From positions 744,001 through 808,000 of the forward strand of contig JAPDRO010000010.1 in NCBI GenBank assembly GCA_030247885.1: a DNA stretch of 64,000 nt, written 5' to 3'. This document shows positions 21,604 through 33,170 of the stretch, in pieces; within the stretch, counting starts at the first letter, position 1; the number at the start of each line of letters is the position of its first letter. The position numbers and the translations under genes are program-made. The notes below the pieces were generated by a model, which was given only the letters and a program-made list of their open reading frames with translations, had not been told where the DNA came from and searched no databases. This DNA is from Taxawa tesnikishii (nom. ined.) (lineage: Eukaryota > Ascomycota > Dothideomycetes > Dothideales).

Positions 21604-23591
21604 GGCGGCTGCTTATTTCATGTGGCCCCGAAATAGGGCACGACGATTAGTGGCGCGACAGTTAGTGGCGCGACGGAGTAGGCAGGTCGACAGGGGTGCA
21701 GGGAGAATTGGTCAAGCGAACTGGAGTAGGGGATGATGACGAGAATTTTGTGAGACCGTTGTGGTCTGAAAGCGAAACGGGGGTGGTGGCAGTTGAGAAA
21801 AGGAAGCGATGAAGGATTTCTCTACACCGGGAGCAGGAGCTCCTTCTAAGATGAAGATGATTGATTGGTTGATTGGTTGATTGATTGATTTGATCAGACT
21901 ACGAGGTCATCGACTCTGTCCTAAGAGCCGTCCAATGCACCTTACGTCCACCTCGCTACGGCCCTGCTCCAGATTGTAGAATGACACAATTCCGTCGTTC
22001 AAGTCTTGCCTTGCACGACCAGCGACTTCACAATCCACAAGCCAAGGCTCAGGGAAGAGCCCTGCTAAAGCCTTGCCTCGGGACGACAGCCGAGCGTTAG
22101 CGGGGCAGGACACGAAGCAGCTGACGCCTAGGAATACACGTCTGGCGCGAAGTGGCATCGAGCTACTGGAAAAGGTGCTCTCTATCACGTTCCACGTAGG
22201 GCATAGATATCAGCTATACACGCTATAAAGAAGCGTAACCATGTAATCCCTACAAGTGCAGCGCCGGCTGACCTTCCCGCAATTTTCCAGCGCTCACCCG
22301 GTCCCGATCCTCAGCCCGTGTCGCGGAAAACCAAGGCGGAGAACCGTAGATCCTTCAACAATCACGACCGCCAGCTGACTGCCATATCTCATCCTAGCAT
22401 GCATGCCCCGTTGGCGTGGTTTCCGGCTGCCTCCCTGTCATAAATGCGTGTGTGCCGGAAGGAGGCGGCCGATGGAGCAAGAAAAGGGCGATCCGGAGCT
22501 GTTCCTTCGGCGGTAGATTGACTACTGCAGCCAACTCGCTGCAGCTTGTACAATCTGCCTACGTATGAATTACAACGAGCGACCAGACATCTACACTAGC
22601 GATTGTGCACCCTCTGCCTGCGACACCTCTCACATTACTGTGTATAGATGACGAGTAGCAGAAACATGTGGGGCGCTATAATTCCTAACAGAAGCGCGAA
22701 CTAACGGCTTCAATTCCGTCTATCTCCTCGCGACACACGGATTCAAGCTCTGGAAGAATGCCATCGGGAGGGTGGGCGATACCATCGACGATCTGCATGG
22801 CAAATTTCTGATCGCTATCATCGCGACCCACTTTGGAGTAAATTATACCTCTTCGTCGTCATGAGAGAACGATGAGCTGACCATGACCCGACTGCACCCC
22901 ATCCAATAGACTCGCGATAGGGACATTTTGCGGGCCTTCCGACTCCCTTCAAGCCCGCATTGCGCGATATTGAGGGGCGCGAAAAGTGGTTACCGCGCCG
23001 GAGGGTGGGTTCTCCTAGCGGTACTGAGGCGGTCGGAGACGTGATAGATCTGTGACTGAACATGCGTATCAAACAGTGCAAGTCCTGTCATCGTTCGAAG
23101 TCGAATACAGTTACGGCGTCATCCAAGTACGCAATTGCGAACCCGTATCCATCTCTCTCGCTATATTGTTGAGTTCTAACGCGGGCAATTGCTCGCACAT
23201 ATTAGTCAGACGCGCTCTTGTCCTTTTGGAGGTCTTAGGGATGGAGAATTCAGGTGCAGTCGCAGTTAAATGAAGCAATGCAGTCGAATCAAAGTCATAG
23301 AACGCTTGGCTACTGCACGCGTTGAGGTTCGCCGTCCCGTCCTGCACATAACGGTAAAGGGCCCAGCTCCGGCTCCGGCTTCGTCACTCCACTCAACTTC
23401 GACCTTGGGTGATCTTCCATCTCATGTTCTGCGGTTAAGTCATTCTGACAGACGGCACAAGAGGCAACCCGCACAACTGCGCTCCTCAAGGGTCCATAGC
23501 ATCAAGAATCAACCGACCAGCCAACCATCAATAGAATGCGTAATTATACCACAACCAAGGCAGCCGCTTGCTCAAATTTCACATAACTCGT
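21604..23591. other. Upstream region of trehalose gene; no gene recognised
   Basis: It contains the promoter side of the trehalose gene and a (GATT)n tract near 21,858-21,895. Short ORFs without motifs lie at 21,907-22,188 (minus) and 22,818-23,081 (minus). Confidence 0.35.
21858..21895 (+). repeat. (GATT)n microsatellite
   Basis: Imperfect tetranucleotide repeat GATTGATTGGTT in the upstream region of the trehalose gene. Confidence 0.7.
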
Positions 23592-23650
23592 AAACCGCGG
23601 GGAAGCGAGACACCGAAACTCGCCTTTTCAACTTCCAACCCTACTGACTG
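23592..23650. mobile_element. Pogo-B terminal fragment
   Basis: CGTAAACCGCGGGGAAGCGA from about 23,591, followed by about 40 bp, matches the outer end of the pogo-B copy at 18.25-18.30 kb in inverse orientation. It is then lost abruptly near 23,640. Only the terminus survives. Confidence 0.6.
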
Positions 23651-24335
23651 GTACCTGCCAACGATGATGTCACATCGTGAGCGTAGTGCCCAGCATTTCA
23701 CGGATTTAATTCCATGAAGTACGTGGCGGCATTGTCGCCGTCAGCCGTACATCTCTTCCGCTTTCACCGAACTAAAAGGCCAGGTATGCTGGAACGCAGA
23801 TCTCTCAAGGCATAGAGCCCCGGGTACTTATCGTGCCACTGCGTGTAGGACTGCTACTACTTGCCAGACGTCGTCTCAGTATAACCTATCGACCTCGTGG
23901 CTTGTCAAAACGCCTGCCTAGTTTCCCATATCATTGTGGCTCATCCTTATCTGCAGAGCAGCGCAAACTTCGCTTCGTCCGCCGACCTGTTTGCCAATCT
24001 ACCCCTCCACCTACACCTGATTGGGCTAACAGTTTCGCTGTCGAGCGTGCCGCAAATCTCGCGTTTTCCGCACACCCACTTGTCGATATCACCCACGGCG
24101 ACAACTGAGCGACTACACCTCGTTGTCACATTTTCCTGCGACTGCCTTTGCAACTCGTCCTGTCGCGATCACCGTCTCTGATCGGTCTTCGCACGCTTAA
24201 GGCTTCGCAGGGTCATTGCACCAATTTGTCTTCGTTTATTCTGCCTGTGTTCCTTTCCATCGCCATCTGTCACATTCCGCATCTATCTTGTTGGAGACGA
24301 ACAGCGTGCGAACTTTGGTGTTTGTTCCTATACAG
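23651..24335 (+). promoter_or_regulatory. Probable promoter and C/T-rich 5' leader of bZIP gene
   Basis: The 685 bp upstream of the bZIP start lack a recognisable gene and become C/T-rich from about 23,900, typical of fungal 5' leaders. An open frame continues 120 bp upstream of the chosen ATG without homology-like content. Confidence 0.4.
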
Positions 24336-25463
24336 ATGGCTACTCCGCCGGTTGACCGCCAACACGACAGCACGTTGTCAAAACTACTCTACACCGACAT
24401 AACCTCCAACCACAACTCGCATCCCAATCTCAGCCCACAAAACTTCCAGGCTAAGTCAGATGATATGGCCTACTTCACTATTGAAGGCGATTCCGATGTG
24501 TCCGGTCTTGAGTATTCGGGATTTACTCCGATGCTTTCAACCTCCGATACCCTATTTCCCACCGACTCCAGACCCACTCACATCAGCCCAGCATCTATGT
24601 GGCACGACTCGAACAAGCTTGACGTATCAATAGACATGTCCACCTATCCGCAAATGTCCCGTTCCGAGCATGTCCTCAACAACCGAAGTTGGACGGTGAG
24701 TGAGATATACAGCCAGATCGTATTATCAGACGATGACAAGGCCGATGGCTTTGGAAAAACACCATACAAACAAGCCACCGCAGATGATGGTCATACCGTT
24801 CAAGGAGATGCCGAAAACGATGTCGCTATATCATTTAAGCCCAAACTGTCCGCCAGCAGTAAAGGCAGGTTGTCGAAAGGAGCACGCAAGGACAGTAGGG
24901 TGTCCTGGGCCGAGAGTGAAGACACACCTCTGGAAGGAAACGACAAGCGGGAAAAATACCGGGAGAAGAACCGGGTTGCAGCAAGAAAGTGTCGGATCAA
25001 GAAGAGAGGGTATGCTGACCAGTTGGAGGAGAACCACCGAATGCAGAGTGCGTCGAACGCGGCTCTTAAAAGGACCGAGAAGAATCTCCGTGATGAGCTC
25101 TCGTTCTGGCGCACGCAAGCTCTCCGGCACACGTCCTGTCACTGTCGTCACGTCCAGAACTACAACATGCGGAAGGCTCAAGATCTGGCGGCTGAGGGTC
25201 GCCTCGGCGACGGCATCAGCGCACGCCTTCGCGAGCGCTCTCCCACAATGGCATGTATTACGAATGCGAGTCTGGTGGCAGAGTCTCCGAGTGTGAGGCA
25301 ACGAGGTCAACCTGAAGTCCGGGAGCAATTAGCTTCCGGTCATGGTGCGGGTCTAGCGACCGGCAGTGCATCTTCATCGACCGTAGCCTTCTCTCCCAAC
25401 CACTCGCCTTCTATGAATGTGGATCAAGAGTCAAGGAACTTTGGTGATGACGACGCTGACTGA
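24336..25463 (+). CDS. bZIP transcription factor, ATF/CREB type
   Basis: The frame is open from 24216, but the start at 24336 (CAGATGGC, 375 aa) is preferred. The upstream 40 codons are leader-like, while MATPPVDRQHDSTLSKLLY looks like a protein start. The basic region KYREKNRVAARKCRIKKRGY (about residues 207-226, core Asn212) is followed by a leucine zipper with heptad positions to about residue 258. Then comes the RTQALRHTSCHCRHVQNY segment found after the zipper in fungal Atf-like factors. The N-terminal half is acidic and Ser/Thr-rich, with potential Ser-Pro phosphorylation sites, as in stress-MAPK targets. It should bind CRE-like TGACGTCA sites as a dimer in the nucleus; targets are unknown. 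The gene ends in TGA, 56 bp before a convergent DUF3425 pseudogene. No introns are needed. Confidence 0.85.
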   Translation: MATPPVDRQHDSTLSKLLYTDITSNHNSHPNLSPQNFQAKSDDMAYFTIEGDSDVSGLEYSGFTPMLSTSDTLFPTDSRPTHISPASMWHDSNKLDVSIDMSTYPQMSRSEHVLNNRSWTVSEIYSQIVLSDDDKADGFGKTPYKQATADDGHTVQGDAENDVAISFKPKLSASSKGRLSKGARKDSRVSWAESEDTPLEGNDKREKYREKNRVAARKCRIKKRGYADQLEENHRMQSASNAALKRTEKNLRDELSFWRTQALRHTSCHCRHVQNYNMRKAQDLAAEGRLGDGISARLRERSPTMACITNASLVAESPSVRQRGQPEVREQLASGHGAGLATGSASSSTVAFSPNHSPSMNVDQESRNFGDDDAD

Positions 25464-25519
25464 AAGTCCGGGGACTGACGACGAACTGCTCTGGTGTCAC
25501 TTGGTCGATCGATCCCTCC

Positions 25520-26300
25520 TCATCTCGCACCATCCTCTCTGACTGGGACGTACTGGGCGAGACGTGGAACATACTGCTGCGACACCGCACCGACGGAAAA
25601 GTTCCTCCAATCGTCCATGTGGACCTGGAAGAAAGGATTGAGACTCGTGGTGCGTATGGAGACGTCCATGTAGGTGCACTGGTCGATGGGTAGATTCCAA
25701 CCACACCTGAGTATCTGGTACACCAGTTGCGGGCAATTTAGTGGGATTACTAAGCCTTGGCGGTTGATAAAGAAGTCGCGAAGGTGGGGGAAGTAAAGGT
25801 AATCGATCCCAGGCCGCGTGTGGCACATTTTGCTGTAGCTCTGTGGGTTCGACTCATCCCGGCGTAGCGGCATACGTCCCTTCGCTTGAGAGAGCTTGTA
25901 CCTCATCACTGCAGCTGCGCTGTGTATGAGGAGTAAAGTCTCTAGAGTAATCAAGCCTAAACAAAGACGGGCGAAGTTCGCCGCTCAGTGTGCAACATCA
26001 TCAACCTCCAAGTAGGGCGTGTTGCTGTAGAAAGGATCAAGAAGCAGTACGCTTGGTTAAAGAAGATCTGCGAGTGCTCCGCTCCGTTGCAACATCTCTG
26101 TCCCCTTGACATGTGATCCATACATCATGCTAGAAGCCGGGTCGTCGCAACATAATGCGGTGATTTTCGTTCAACCATTGGGGATTGGAGCGGTTGGACA
26201 GCAAAGGGGCCTGTGTCTCTGGACAGCAGCCGCTGGCTTTAGTGGCGCTACTGACGTGTGCGCCCATGGATCTGATGCCTTGCATTAGAGTTGGACCAAC
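25520..26300 (-). pseudogene. DUF3425 regulator paralogue, 5'-truncated
   Basis: The minus frame to 25520 encodes DYLYFPHLRDFFINRQGL, QLVYQILRCGWNLPIDQCTY and NFSVGAVSQQYVPRLAQYVP. This is the same order as the C-terminal DUF3425 domain of the intact regulator at 40.2-41.8 kb (IPFPQLRDFFINHPDL, LPLLYQTFQCGWNFPIHDC). Nucleotide similarity can be followed upstream to about 26,150 (CCGGGTCGTCG), but no frame is open there. The zinc cluster is missing. It is a truncated duplicate. Confidence 0.7.
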
Positions 26301-26699
26301 AAGTGTAACGACAAATGTAGGCATGCGTTACAAGGTGGTGCCTTTCAGCCCGAACAGACAGTCATGTGACGTGTTAAGCCAAGCGAGGAATCTTCTTTGT
26401 CTCCTAGCTATTGCAGTAGATGGCTTAATCAATCAACAAGTCACCGTCGGTTCCACCCCATGTACGGCCACCTTTGAGCACTCAGTCCAACTGTTGATGA
26501 TATTCCGGGCTATCACGCGTCACATATGGGCTGCAACGTGTGCCAGTCAGTGGCAAGGCTGCGAGCGAGGTCCCAGGGCTCCACTATGGTGCATACAGCT
26601 CAACGACTGACTGCCCGTTCCGTCGCAGGTCAGCGTCGCAGCATTTCCAACCAATCTGATTCCGGTCAGAAGGGAAGTTCACGGAATCACTACCCTAAC
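26301..26699. other. No recognisable gene
   Basis: No motif-bearing frame is seen between the DUF3425 pseudogene and repeat R1. Confidence 0.3.
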
Positions 26700-27893
26700 C
26701 TAACGTGCGGTGTTCGCAGCTGAAGCTCTCGGTAGCTGGCCACAAAGGGAGTTCTACAGCGGAACAGATGTTGTAGTCGTTCAGGAAATGATGGTAGGCG
26801 TAGAACTAAGTTGTTTCGAGGATACTACGCCGAAGCGTCGTGGAGAAGGGACCGGATGCGTGGTTACGATGGCCAAACGCCGGGATTCGGGAGGCAGGAT
26901 TCCATCGTTACGTGCAGCCTCGTGCGGGGAAGCAAGCCCAAGGGAGCAAGAGTATCGCAGAGCATGTGGCAGCGCCCTTCCTGCAGACACCTTCTTCGTG
27001 CGCTATTTTTGGCCGGCGCTTGGGGATAATATACGAGAAACTAAAGATCAGATCTCGTCTCTCACGCTGTTACGATACACCTCGTTTGAGGCGGTTAAGA
27101 CCGTCAAAGCGCAGGTTTCCGGATACGATCTGCATACGAAGGCAGATCGATGGGGAAATTCTAGAACTACTACCTGACTGCAATGCGCCCAGAGGCCGTA
27201 GCCATGTTAAGGGATCCGGGACCAGATAATTCAACATCGGACTCCGACTAGGAGGAAACTTTTTCCGGCCTCCTTCCCGTTTCCCGTTTCCTAGATCGAT
27301 TATAATGCCTTCTCTATTTATAGAGAGCAAGCCAAGATGCAGCCTTACGCTATAATAAAGGAGGGAAATTGCAAACACGCAGATACTGTTTGTGCATCGT
27401 TTGAGAGCTCATCCTCGGACCTTCTCCACTTGTAAACATTTCGAGAACGCCCGCGTTCTAGAACGTGCCTAGCTACCCCTCTCTCGAGGCTTGCAGGAGA
27501 GCTATAAAGACATACGACACATTGTCTAGGTCGTTTATTGGCGACGAGTAAGTACTAAAGAGCAGCCTTGCGTGCTTTCATTAGTATTGACCCGCGCATA
27601 GTGGTCAACCAACGTATCTTGCTAGACGCAGATCCCTGGCCAGACTTGTATGTCGCCCTAGGAGAGCTTAGGAGAAGCGCGCAACGTATAAAACGGAACT
27701 TGCATTTCCTTGCAAATCCTCCAGATCACGGTTAGCAGTCGCAAGCCAGTAGCTATGCGTGCAATGTATCCAAAACGTGAAGGGTCGCATACTGCGAGAT
27801 TGAACTAGATCGTTCCTACAATACTAGAGCCAGAAATCGCAGATACATCTTTCATCCATGTTTGGGAAAATGCGCGACTCTTTACTACTCACA
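26700..27893 (+). repeat. R1 dispersed repeat, longest copy (unclassified)
   Basis: About 1.2 kb shared with 57,050-58,008 (direct), 3,555-3,710 (3' part) and 63,370-63,590 (inverted, 5' part). Landmarks are TCTCGTCTC..GCTGTTACGA near 27,055-27,075, GAGAGCAAGCCAAGA near 27,326, GGTCAACCAACGTATC near 27,602, GCAAATCCTCCAGATCACGG near 27,712 and the end CTACTCACA near 27,891. There is a TATAATAAAG near 27,350 but no recognisable coding frame. The ends are not certain. It could be a non-autonomous element or the end segment of a larger one. Confidence 0.7.
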
Positions 27894-27895
27894 AC

Positions 27896-28137
27896 GCTGC
27901 CTCGAAGGTAGCGGAAGCGGAAGCGGATTCGTCAACAAGAAAGCCGCGCGGGTGGCCATACGAACGTCCAATTGAAGAGACAGTAGAGGGCGAGGAAAAG
28001 AGAGGGGTTGGAAACATGTGTAGCGACTCAGGTTCCGACTGTACTGTTGTTGCGACACGTAGAGAGTGGTTGGATCTACGAAGCTCACCATTTTGTGGTT
28101 GACTACCCCACCTGGTTGACTTCCTCGTAGTTTACGT
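27896..28137 (+). mobile_element. Pogo-B C-terminal fragment with terminal repeat
   Basis: Plus frame SKVAEAEADSSTRKPRG, then MCSDSGSDCTVVATRR, matches the tail of the intact pogo-B transposase. A decayed terminus ends GTAGTTTACGT at 28137. It starts immediately at the R1 3' end. Confidence 0.7.
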
Positions 28138-28372
28138 TTCAATTAGGGATGATTCGATACCAGTTGCTACGCGCTCGAACATCAGTATCTGCACGAGATC
28201 TCGTGCGGAAGCTGTTCGTTCCTAAAGTAACCGCGACACAGAAGATGCGACAGAAGAAGATGCGTACACGCTGCCATTTCCGCTGAGTCTACCGACTTCG
28301 TCTCATCCCCAAATCGTGGCATCCTCTCACGGCACAACTTCGTTCACGTATACCGAGCACCTTATCCTTAAA

Positions 28373-30033
28373 CTATGTCCTCATATCCCCGTCTGCCCAC
28401 ACCGCAAGCGCTCTCGAACTCGCTAATAATCTGTACATCCCGAGCCAACTCACCGTATCTCTTAACCTCCTCTCTTTTAGAATCTGGATGTGGTCCCTAC
28501 AGTCGACCGCGATGTGCAGTTTCCATTCGTCCGAGGTAACAACGATAAGGGGATGGCTTGTCACTGTTCTTCTTCCCTGCTCAGTGTATAGAAGGGCGGA
28601 TAAGCGTGCGAAGTATACTGAGGACCAAACTCCTAGCTGTGCTGCGCCGTCACCTGCACCGGCGCCGGAGACTTTAGTTTCGATAGAGATGGCACAGGGA
28701 AGGCTGTTCACCGGAGGGTACAGGGCCTAGTTCACAGTGCGGAGGTTGGGAGGTTGATGCACGATGATGTTGCGGATCGATTGGCCGATGACTTCGGTGC
28801 GTGGAAGCAGGTTGACGGTGTAATCGACCATTTTTGATTCGAGCTGTTCGATACCGCGCCGTATCTCGGGATAAATGCCGGGCAGATAGGCGCTCTCGTC
28901 CTGTGATGGGCGTCAGCATCGCGCTCCGCACTTCGCAACAAGCGAGGAGTGATTCGATCGTCAAAGGTCAGGCCAACTCACACGTTGTGCACTTTGAGTT
29001 TGGAAAAGGGCTTGAGAGCCAGGCGGAGAAGCGGGTAGTGGACTGCTTCGTTCCAAGCAGCTTCAAAGCACAAGTCCATGTCTTTAGCGTTGTTGTAGAT
29101 TTCTGTGAGAGCTTCCAGCTCCCGTTCAGCTCCATTGTCGTTTTCCCTAGCATCTCTCAAGTACTGTTCGCGAAGCTCTTGACCTTCCTCCTCGAGAAGC
29201 GCCATTATTGCATCCTGCACCGCATTTCGGATGATGCGCAGTCCAAAGTCTATATCAGAGATCCGCCTCAACAGGCTCTTGACGTCCGGCGGGGTATTCT
29301 GCATAGAGATCCGGGCGGGGATGATGGGTTTATCGGCGTATCGCAAGATGCCTCCACTCTTGATAGGGCTTCTGGAACGTCGGAATGATCTGCCCGACAC
29401 CGCAGAAGACGATGCAGATTGTGACGGAGAGCCGGATCCTGACATGCTGTCCGAAGCTCTATCAAGAGGGGGCCGCGACATAGGGACAGTCCGTTCCCTC
29501 AGTTGCGCTGCATATCGCGACGCACGTTGTACTTCTCGGATCGGATGTGGGCTCTAAGTAGCCTCTGGTTGTCTTGTTCTTTGTGGACTGCCTATGCTTG
29601 GTGCGTTCCTACTTCCCCTCTGTCGCGCCGGCCGTGGAGTGTCCTGTACCTCCTGTTGGTCCTGCTCTTGAAGTATAGCATCCAGTCCTTGCCTTTTCTT
29701 CTTCGACGTTGAAGGTGTTCTTGCACTTCTGCGCACCGTGCGCTCATTTGGATCCATGAACGCAAGCGGTGCGCGCAGGCGTTCTTGTGGCTTCGTAGAG
29801 AGGACCTGCTCGTCATCCAGAGACGTGCGCTTGACCCGCTTTACAGGTGTGGTTTGATCGTCCGTACGTGCATGCTTCTTGTTAAGCGCACGCCCGATAA
29901 CGAATTGGCAATCGTAAGCGGCGAAGGTGGCGTTGGTATTTGAGGTGATGGCGGTAGAGGTGGTGTTGGCTGCTGCGATATTACTCAGCCACGCTTCGAT
30001 ACTGCTGCTAGATATTATTGATGGCTGTCGCAT
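28373..30033 (-). pseudogene. PD-(D/E)XK nuclease-like protein, two in-frame TAGs
   Basis: A single minus frame runs from ATG 30033 (MRQPSIISSSSIEAWLSN) through 29,481 and 28,984, across an 83-bp GT-AG intron (28,983-28,901), to the stop at 28373. The middle has the alpha-helical block typical of this fungal family (SLLRRISDIDFGLRIIRNAV). After the intron come YLPGIYPEIRRG, the catalytic-looking KMVDYTV and SIETK (Asp...Glu-x-Lys), AQLGVWSSVYFARL and DEWKLHIAVDC. TAG codons at 29554-29556 and 28727-28729 are the only breaks, each explicable by CAG to TAG. Its motif set is complete, whereas the open paralogue at 58.6-60.1 kb has lost the Lys. Unless the stops are recoded it is a recent pseudogene. 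Confidence 0.7.
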
Positions 30034-30450
30034 CAAGATCGGGCCGTGTTGGATGATCATGATGACCAGAGGATATGGACGATGGTAAACAAAACACACG
30101 TGCCCAAAGATCCTCCCGCAGCCCGTAACCCACATTCCCTGCTAACTATGCCTTTTGCAGGTCGACGTCCATCGGTTTTTCTCGAGCTTCCATTGGTTCG
30201 CTTCTTTCCGCCCCTCCCGCCCGGGGCACCTAAAGGGTGGGGACTTAGACGCGTCCTTGCCAGAGGGTATTCTCTGCGCATCGTGTTTCGCGTCACTGCG
30301 AGGCGCGTGTCTGCCGATCATGAGAGGGGTGAAAGGACGACTTTCTATATAACGGCTCGTGCTGTGATGTTGGGACGATTATCAATGTTTTGCAATGCTT
30401 TCGGCCGCCACAATGTCTTAGCTGATCTCTTCACGGCTGCTCGATAGTGA

Positions 30451-30790
30451 TATGGACCTGTTTGTGTACCTACAGGAGTACCGTGTGCTGGTATGCATGT
30501 CATGCCAGTATGCTGTGCCTCCTTCGAGCCTCAAGAGCCACCTACGGGTTCGCCATGGGACGCACCTGAATGCTTCTACCGCGAAACAAATCCGCAGTAT
30601 TGTCTAAGAACTGCTGTCCCAACCGCTGCTCGACCCAGCCAAAGAATCACTCGTGCTTCCGGAGTATAGCAATTCCTTGCTTGCCTGTCTTCAGCGGCTT
30701 TGAGACTCACTGGTCGGGCAGGAGCCGGGGCCGGCCATTGTCACAAACCCCGCTGGCACCCCAAAAGCAACGCTAGGTGCCAGTACTCTG
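30451..30790 (+). pseudogene. OrsD-like C2H2 zinc finger protein, N-terminal fragment
   Basis: Plus frame MDLFVYLQEYRVLVCMSCQY, then SSLKSHLRVRHGTHL, gives Cys-x2-Cys...His-x4-His, as in the N-terminal zinc finger of fungal OrsD-type (DUF3505) proteins. It continues KQIRSIV, a TAA at 30605, ELLSQPLLDPAKESL, then a TGA at 30701. The domain is of the same type as the start of the large gene at 35.3-39.7 kb. No further parts follow. Confidence 0.6.
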
Positions 30791-31834
30791 TCAGCGGTTC
30801 TTTGTGACTGAACCTTGTCTTGAGGATGCTATCCAACCTTGCATCTTCCATCCCCACAAACCAAAAGTAACCATGGTAACCTATACGCGACCAACCTCGA
30901 CAATCTTCTCGGCTTCCGATCTATGTTCATCGTACTCCTGGCCAGAACGAGGCAGCACAACTGTGGCCTCACGGCGAGTGCTCGCTGACCTGTCCCAATC
31001 GGTTGCCTCCCTGAGCCGCTGCGCAAGGTCCGCATCTGCTCCGGACGTGGTCAGTTGATTGGTTGATTGACCAAGTTGGATTGAGTAGATTTCGTTTACC
31101 CCGACCCGTCCGGAGCGGCATGCAGGCTACAAACTATGACCGTAGTATTGTGTCAGTTACAGGAAGCCCATTGTCCCTCCTGGCTAGCGTTGCAGTAGGT
31201 ACGGGGCTTCAGCTGTTCGTCCCTTTTTCTTTGCAGAACCGTTCCTTGTCGAACACGTCAGGCTGGACAGCTTACCGAGGCACAATGAAGGCTTCGCGTC
31301 AGTTGGTGCTTCAGATCGGACGATAGCACATTTTCGTGTGTATCGCCACTTAACAAGCTTCAACAAGTATCGAAGTCTTCCCGATGTATTCCTCAAGCTC
31401 GACAACAGAATTCGGACAGGCTCCGGCCAGATCATGTGGAAGTGACTGGTACGTATATGATGTCTGGGATCAGGCACAAGCATACTCACAAACATTCGGG
31501 GATTTCTCCAACTCTTATCACCGCTGCAATGGTTGCCCAAGGTCGCGGCCTGCATCCATGTGAATGTTGCATGCCTAGTGCTCTCCTCTGTGATGTCATA
31601 TCTGTTGAGTCTTCCTACGATTGCGGGGCCCTACGATGTCAATCAGTCGATTTCTGCGCCCATGTGCAGCCTTATATCATGTCCTTCTTGCAGCGTACGG
31701 CGATGAGTTACCTCTGCTCATCGACGGCTCCTCCCACCGTTCACTTCCTATCTACCTCCTCACTACCTCCTCACTACCTCCCACATAACTACCGTTGCTG
31801 CAATTACACTGCGTCTTTGAGAACCCACACCACG
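30791..31834. other. No recognisable gene
   Basis: Short ORFs only. A small GATT-rich repeat lies near 31,055. The last about 150 bp contain a TACCTCCTCACTACCTCC duplication just upstream of the zinc-cluster gene and may be its leader. Confidence 0.3.
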
Positions 31835-32848
31835 ATGTCCGCACAACGTGATGCAATCTCCCGAACCCGAATGACGGTAACAGGAAGAGAGTCTGCAAAG
31901 CGTGCGATCGATGCCGTATGAAGAAGTCGAAGTGCGATGGCAAACAACCTTGCTGGAGGTGTAAAGCGGGCAATGTCGTCTGTATGTTTGGCGAAAGGAG
32001 ATCATCACGCGATAGAGTTCATCCAAAAGGGTATGTCCACCGTGCCGGAAACCTTGTATGCAGCAGCTGAGGTTCTCAGATATGCAGAGGTGCTCGAGCG
32101 ACAACAAAAGCAACTCGTTGCTGGCCTGCAAGGAACATACAGCAGATTGCTCAAGGCAAACCTCTGGCCCGGTGCTGCGTTGCCTGAGACTGATGGTCGC
32201 CCCTTCACTCATGATATTCTTGCCAGACTCGATCTTCTGGAAATCGAGCCCGAAGGCAGCGGTGAGGCCGAACTTTTCGAAGATGGTTCTCAGAAACTTC
32301 AGGAGGGTCTTCTTCCAGAAGCCGCTCCACGTATGATTAGCGAGCACCCTCCCAGTCCAGGTCTACGACGGTCAACCATCCGTGACATAGCTGAGCTTCC
32401 ACAAGCACCACTGCCCTTACGTGACAACACTGTATGCTACGATGCTTCACGCATACTACGCACGCAGAGTGCCATGCCTCCATCTCCCAGAGTGCAGTTT
32501 GTAAGCCCATCATCGTTGTACACGATTGATGCACCCGCGACTGCCGAAGATGACTGCATGAACTTCTTATGGAACGACCGCGGATCTTACCTCACCGATC
32601 CTCTTCTACCGCAACCTGCAACGCCGCTGTTAAGCATGTGCAGTGGCGCGTACAACAGCTACACCCAATCTGCAGTATACGACGTGCCTCTACCCTACGA
32701 CGGTGCCGGCATAACGCAAGGTCCATGCTTCGAAGAAGCGTTACCACGATCGACAAGCAGCACGCAATATGGTTGGTCAACAGAGTACACAGAGTTCTTG
32801 GGAGTCATGGACAAGGAGCTAAGTAAGTTTTTCAAGGTCAGAGCCTGA
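31835..32848 (+). CDS. Zn2Cys6 (GAL4-type) transcription factor, 5' end unresolved
   Basis: Exon 1 encodes the full binuclear zinc cluster: CKACDRCRMKKSKCDGKQPC, then WRCKAGNVVCMF (about 31,894-31,989). It continues to HPKG at 32,030. A 49-bp intron (GTATGT 32031 to CAG 32079) joins exon 2, giving PKGYAEVLERQQKQLVAGLQ, the standard coiled segment after the cluster in this family, with no frame loss. Exon 2 ends LGVMDKELSKFFKVRA-TGA, a typical ending. Upstream, the frame of the cluster meets a TGA at 31848, while nearby ATGs (31835, 31851) are in other frames. So there is either an unseen first exon or a one-base error. It should bind CGG-type DNA sites; targets are unknown. Confidence 0.7.
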
Positions 32849-32974
32849 AAGCTCGTCGCTGTCGCGACAACCCGGTTGCTCGGATGTGTGAGGCTTGTCC
32901 TTGTGTGTTCGCGTTGGCCATGCCGGCATTTGAATTGCAAAAGTAACATGAACCGCGGGGTAATGGATCAGGTA

Positions 32975-33047
32975 CCGTGTCCGTGCACCCAATGCACGGA
33001 TTCACTCAATGCACGCGGGGTATTAACTACCCTAAACTTTAACACTA
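32975..33047 (+). mobile_element. Pogo-D left end remnant
   Basis: CCGTGTCCGTGCACCCAATG from 32975, preceded by TA, matches the left terminal repeat of pogo-D copy 2 and its first interior bases. It is cut at 33,047 by pogo-A copy 1. Just outside lies AACCGCGGGG (32,951), a pogo-B-like terminus, so at least three insertions are stacked here. Confidence 0.7.
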
Positions 33048-33170
33048 ACGTAGTTCACCACCGAGCGGCCAACCACCACCGAGTGGCCCACCCCACTAAA
33101 GTTGCGTCTATTACATGTCTATTACCTCCGCACCACTACACTCTGCTGCAATCTGCCAGGCACTACAGTA

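Noticed and set aside
24216-24335. N-terminal extension of the bZIP protein
   Set aside because: The 40 extra codons are leader-like, and the ATG at 24336 has a better context and a protein-like start.
25840-25865. tRNA-like GGTTCGACTC box B
   Set aside because: It lies within the DUF3425 pseudogene, with no matching A box or cloverleaf.
27068-27893. R1 as a solo LTR starting TGTTACGA and ending CTCACA
   Set aside because: Similarity between copies extends well upstream of TGTTACGA, and the flanks of the second copy give no convincing target duplication. I therefore leave R1 unclassified.
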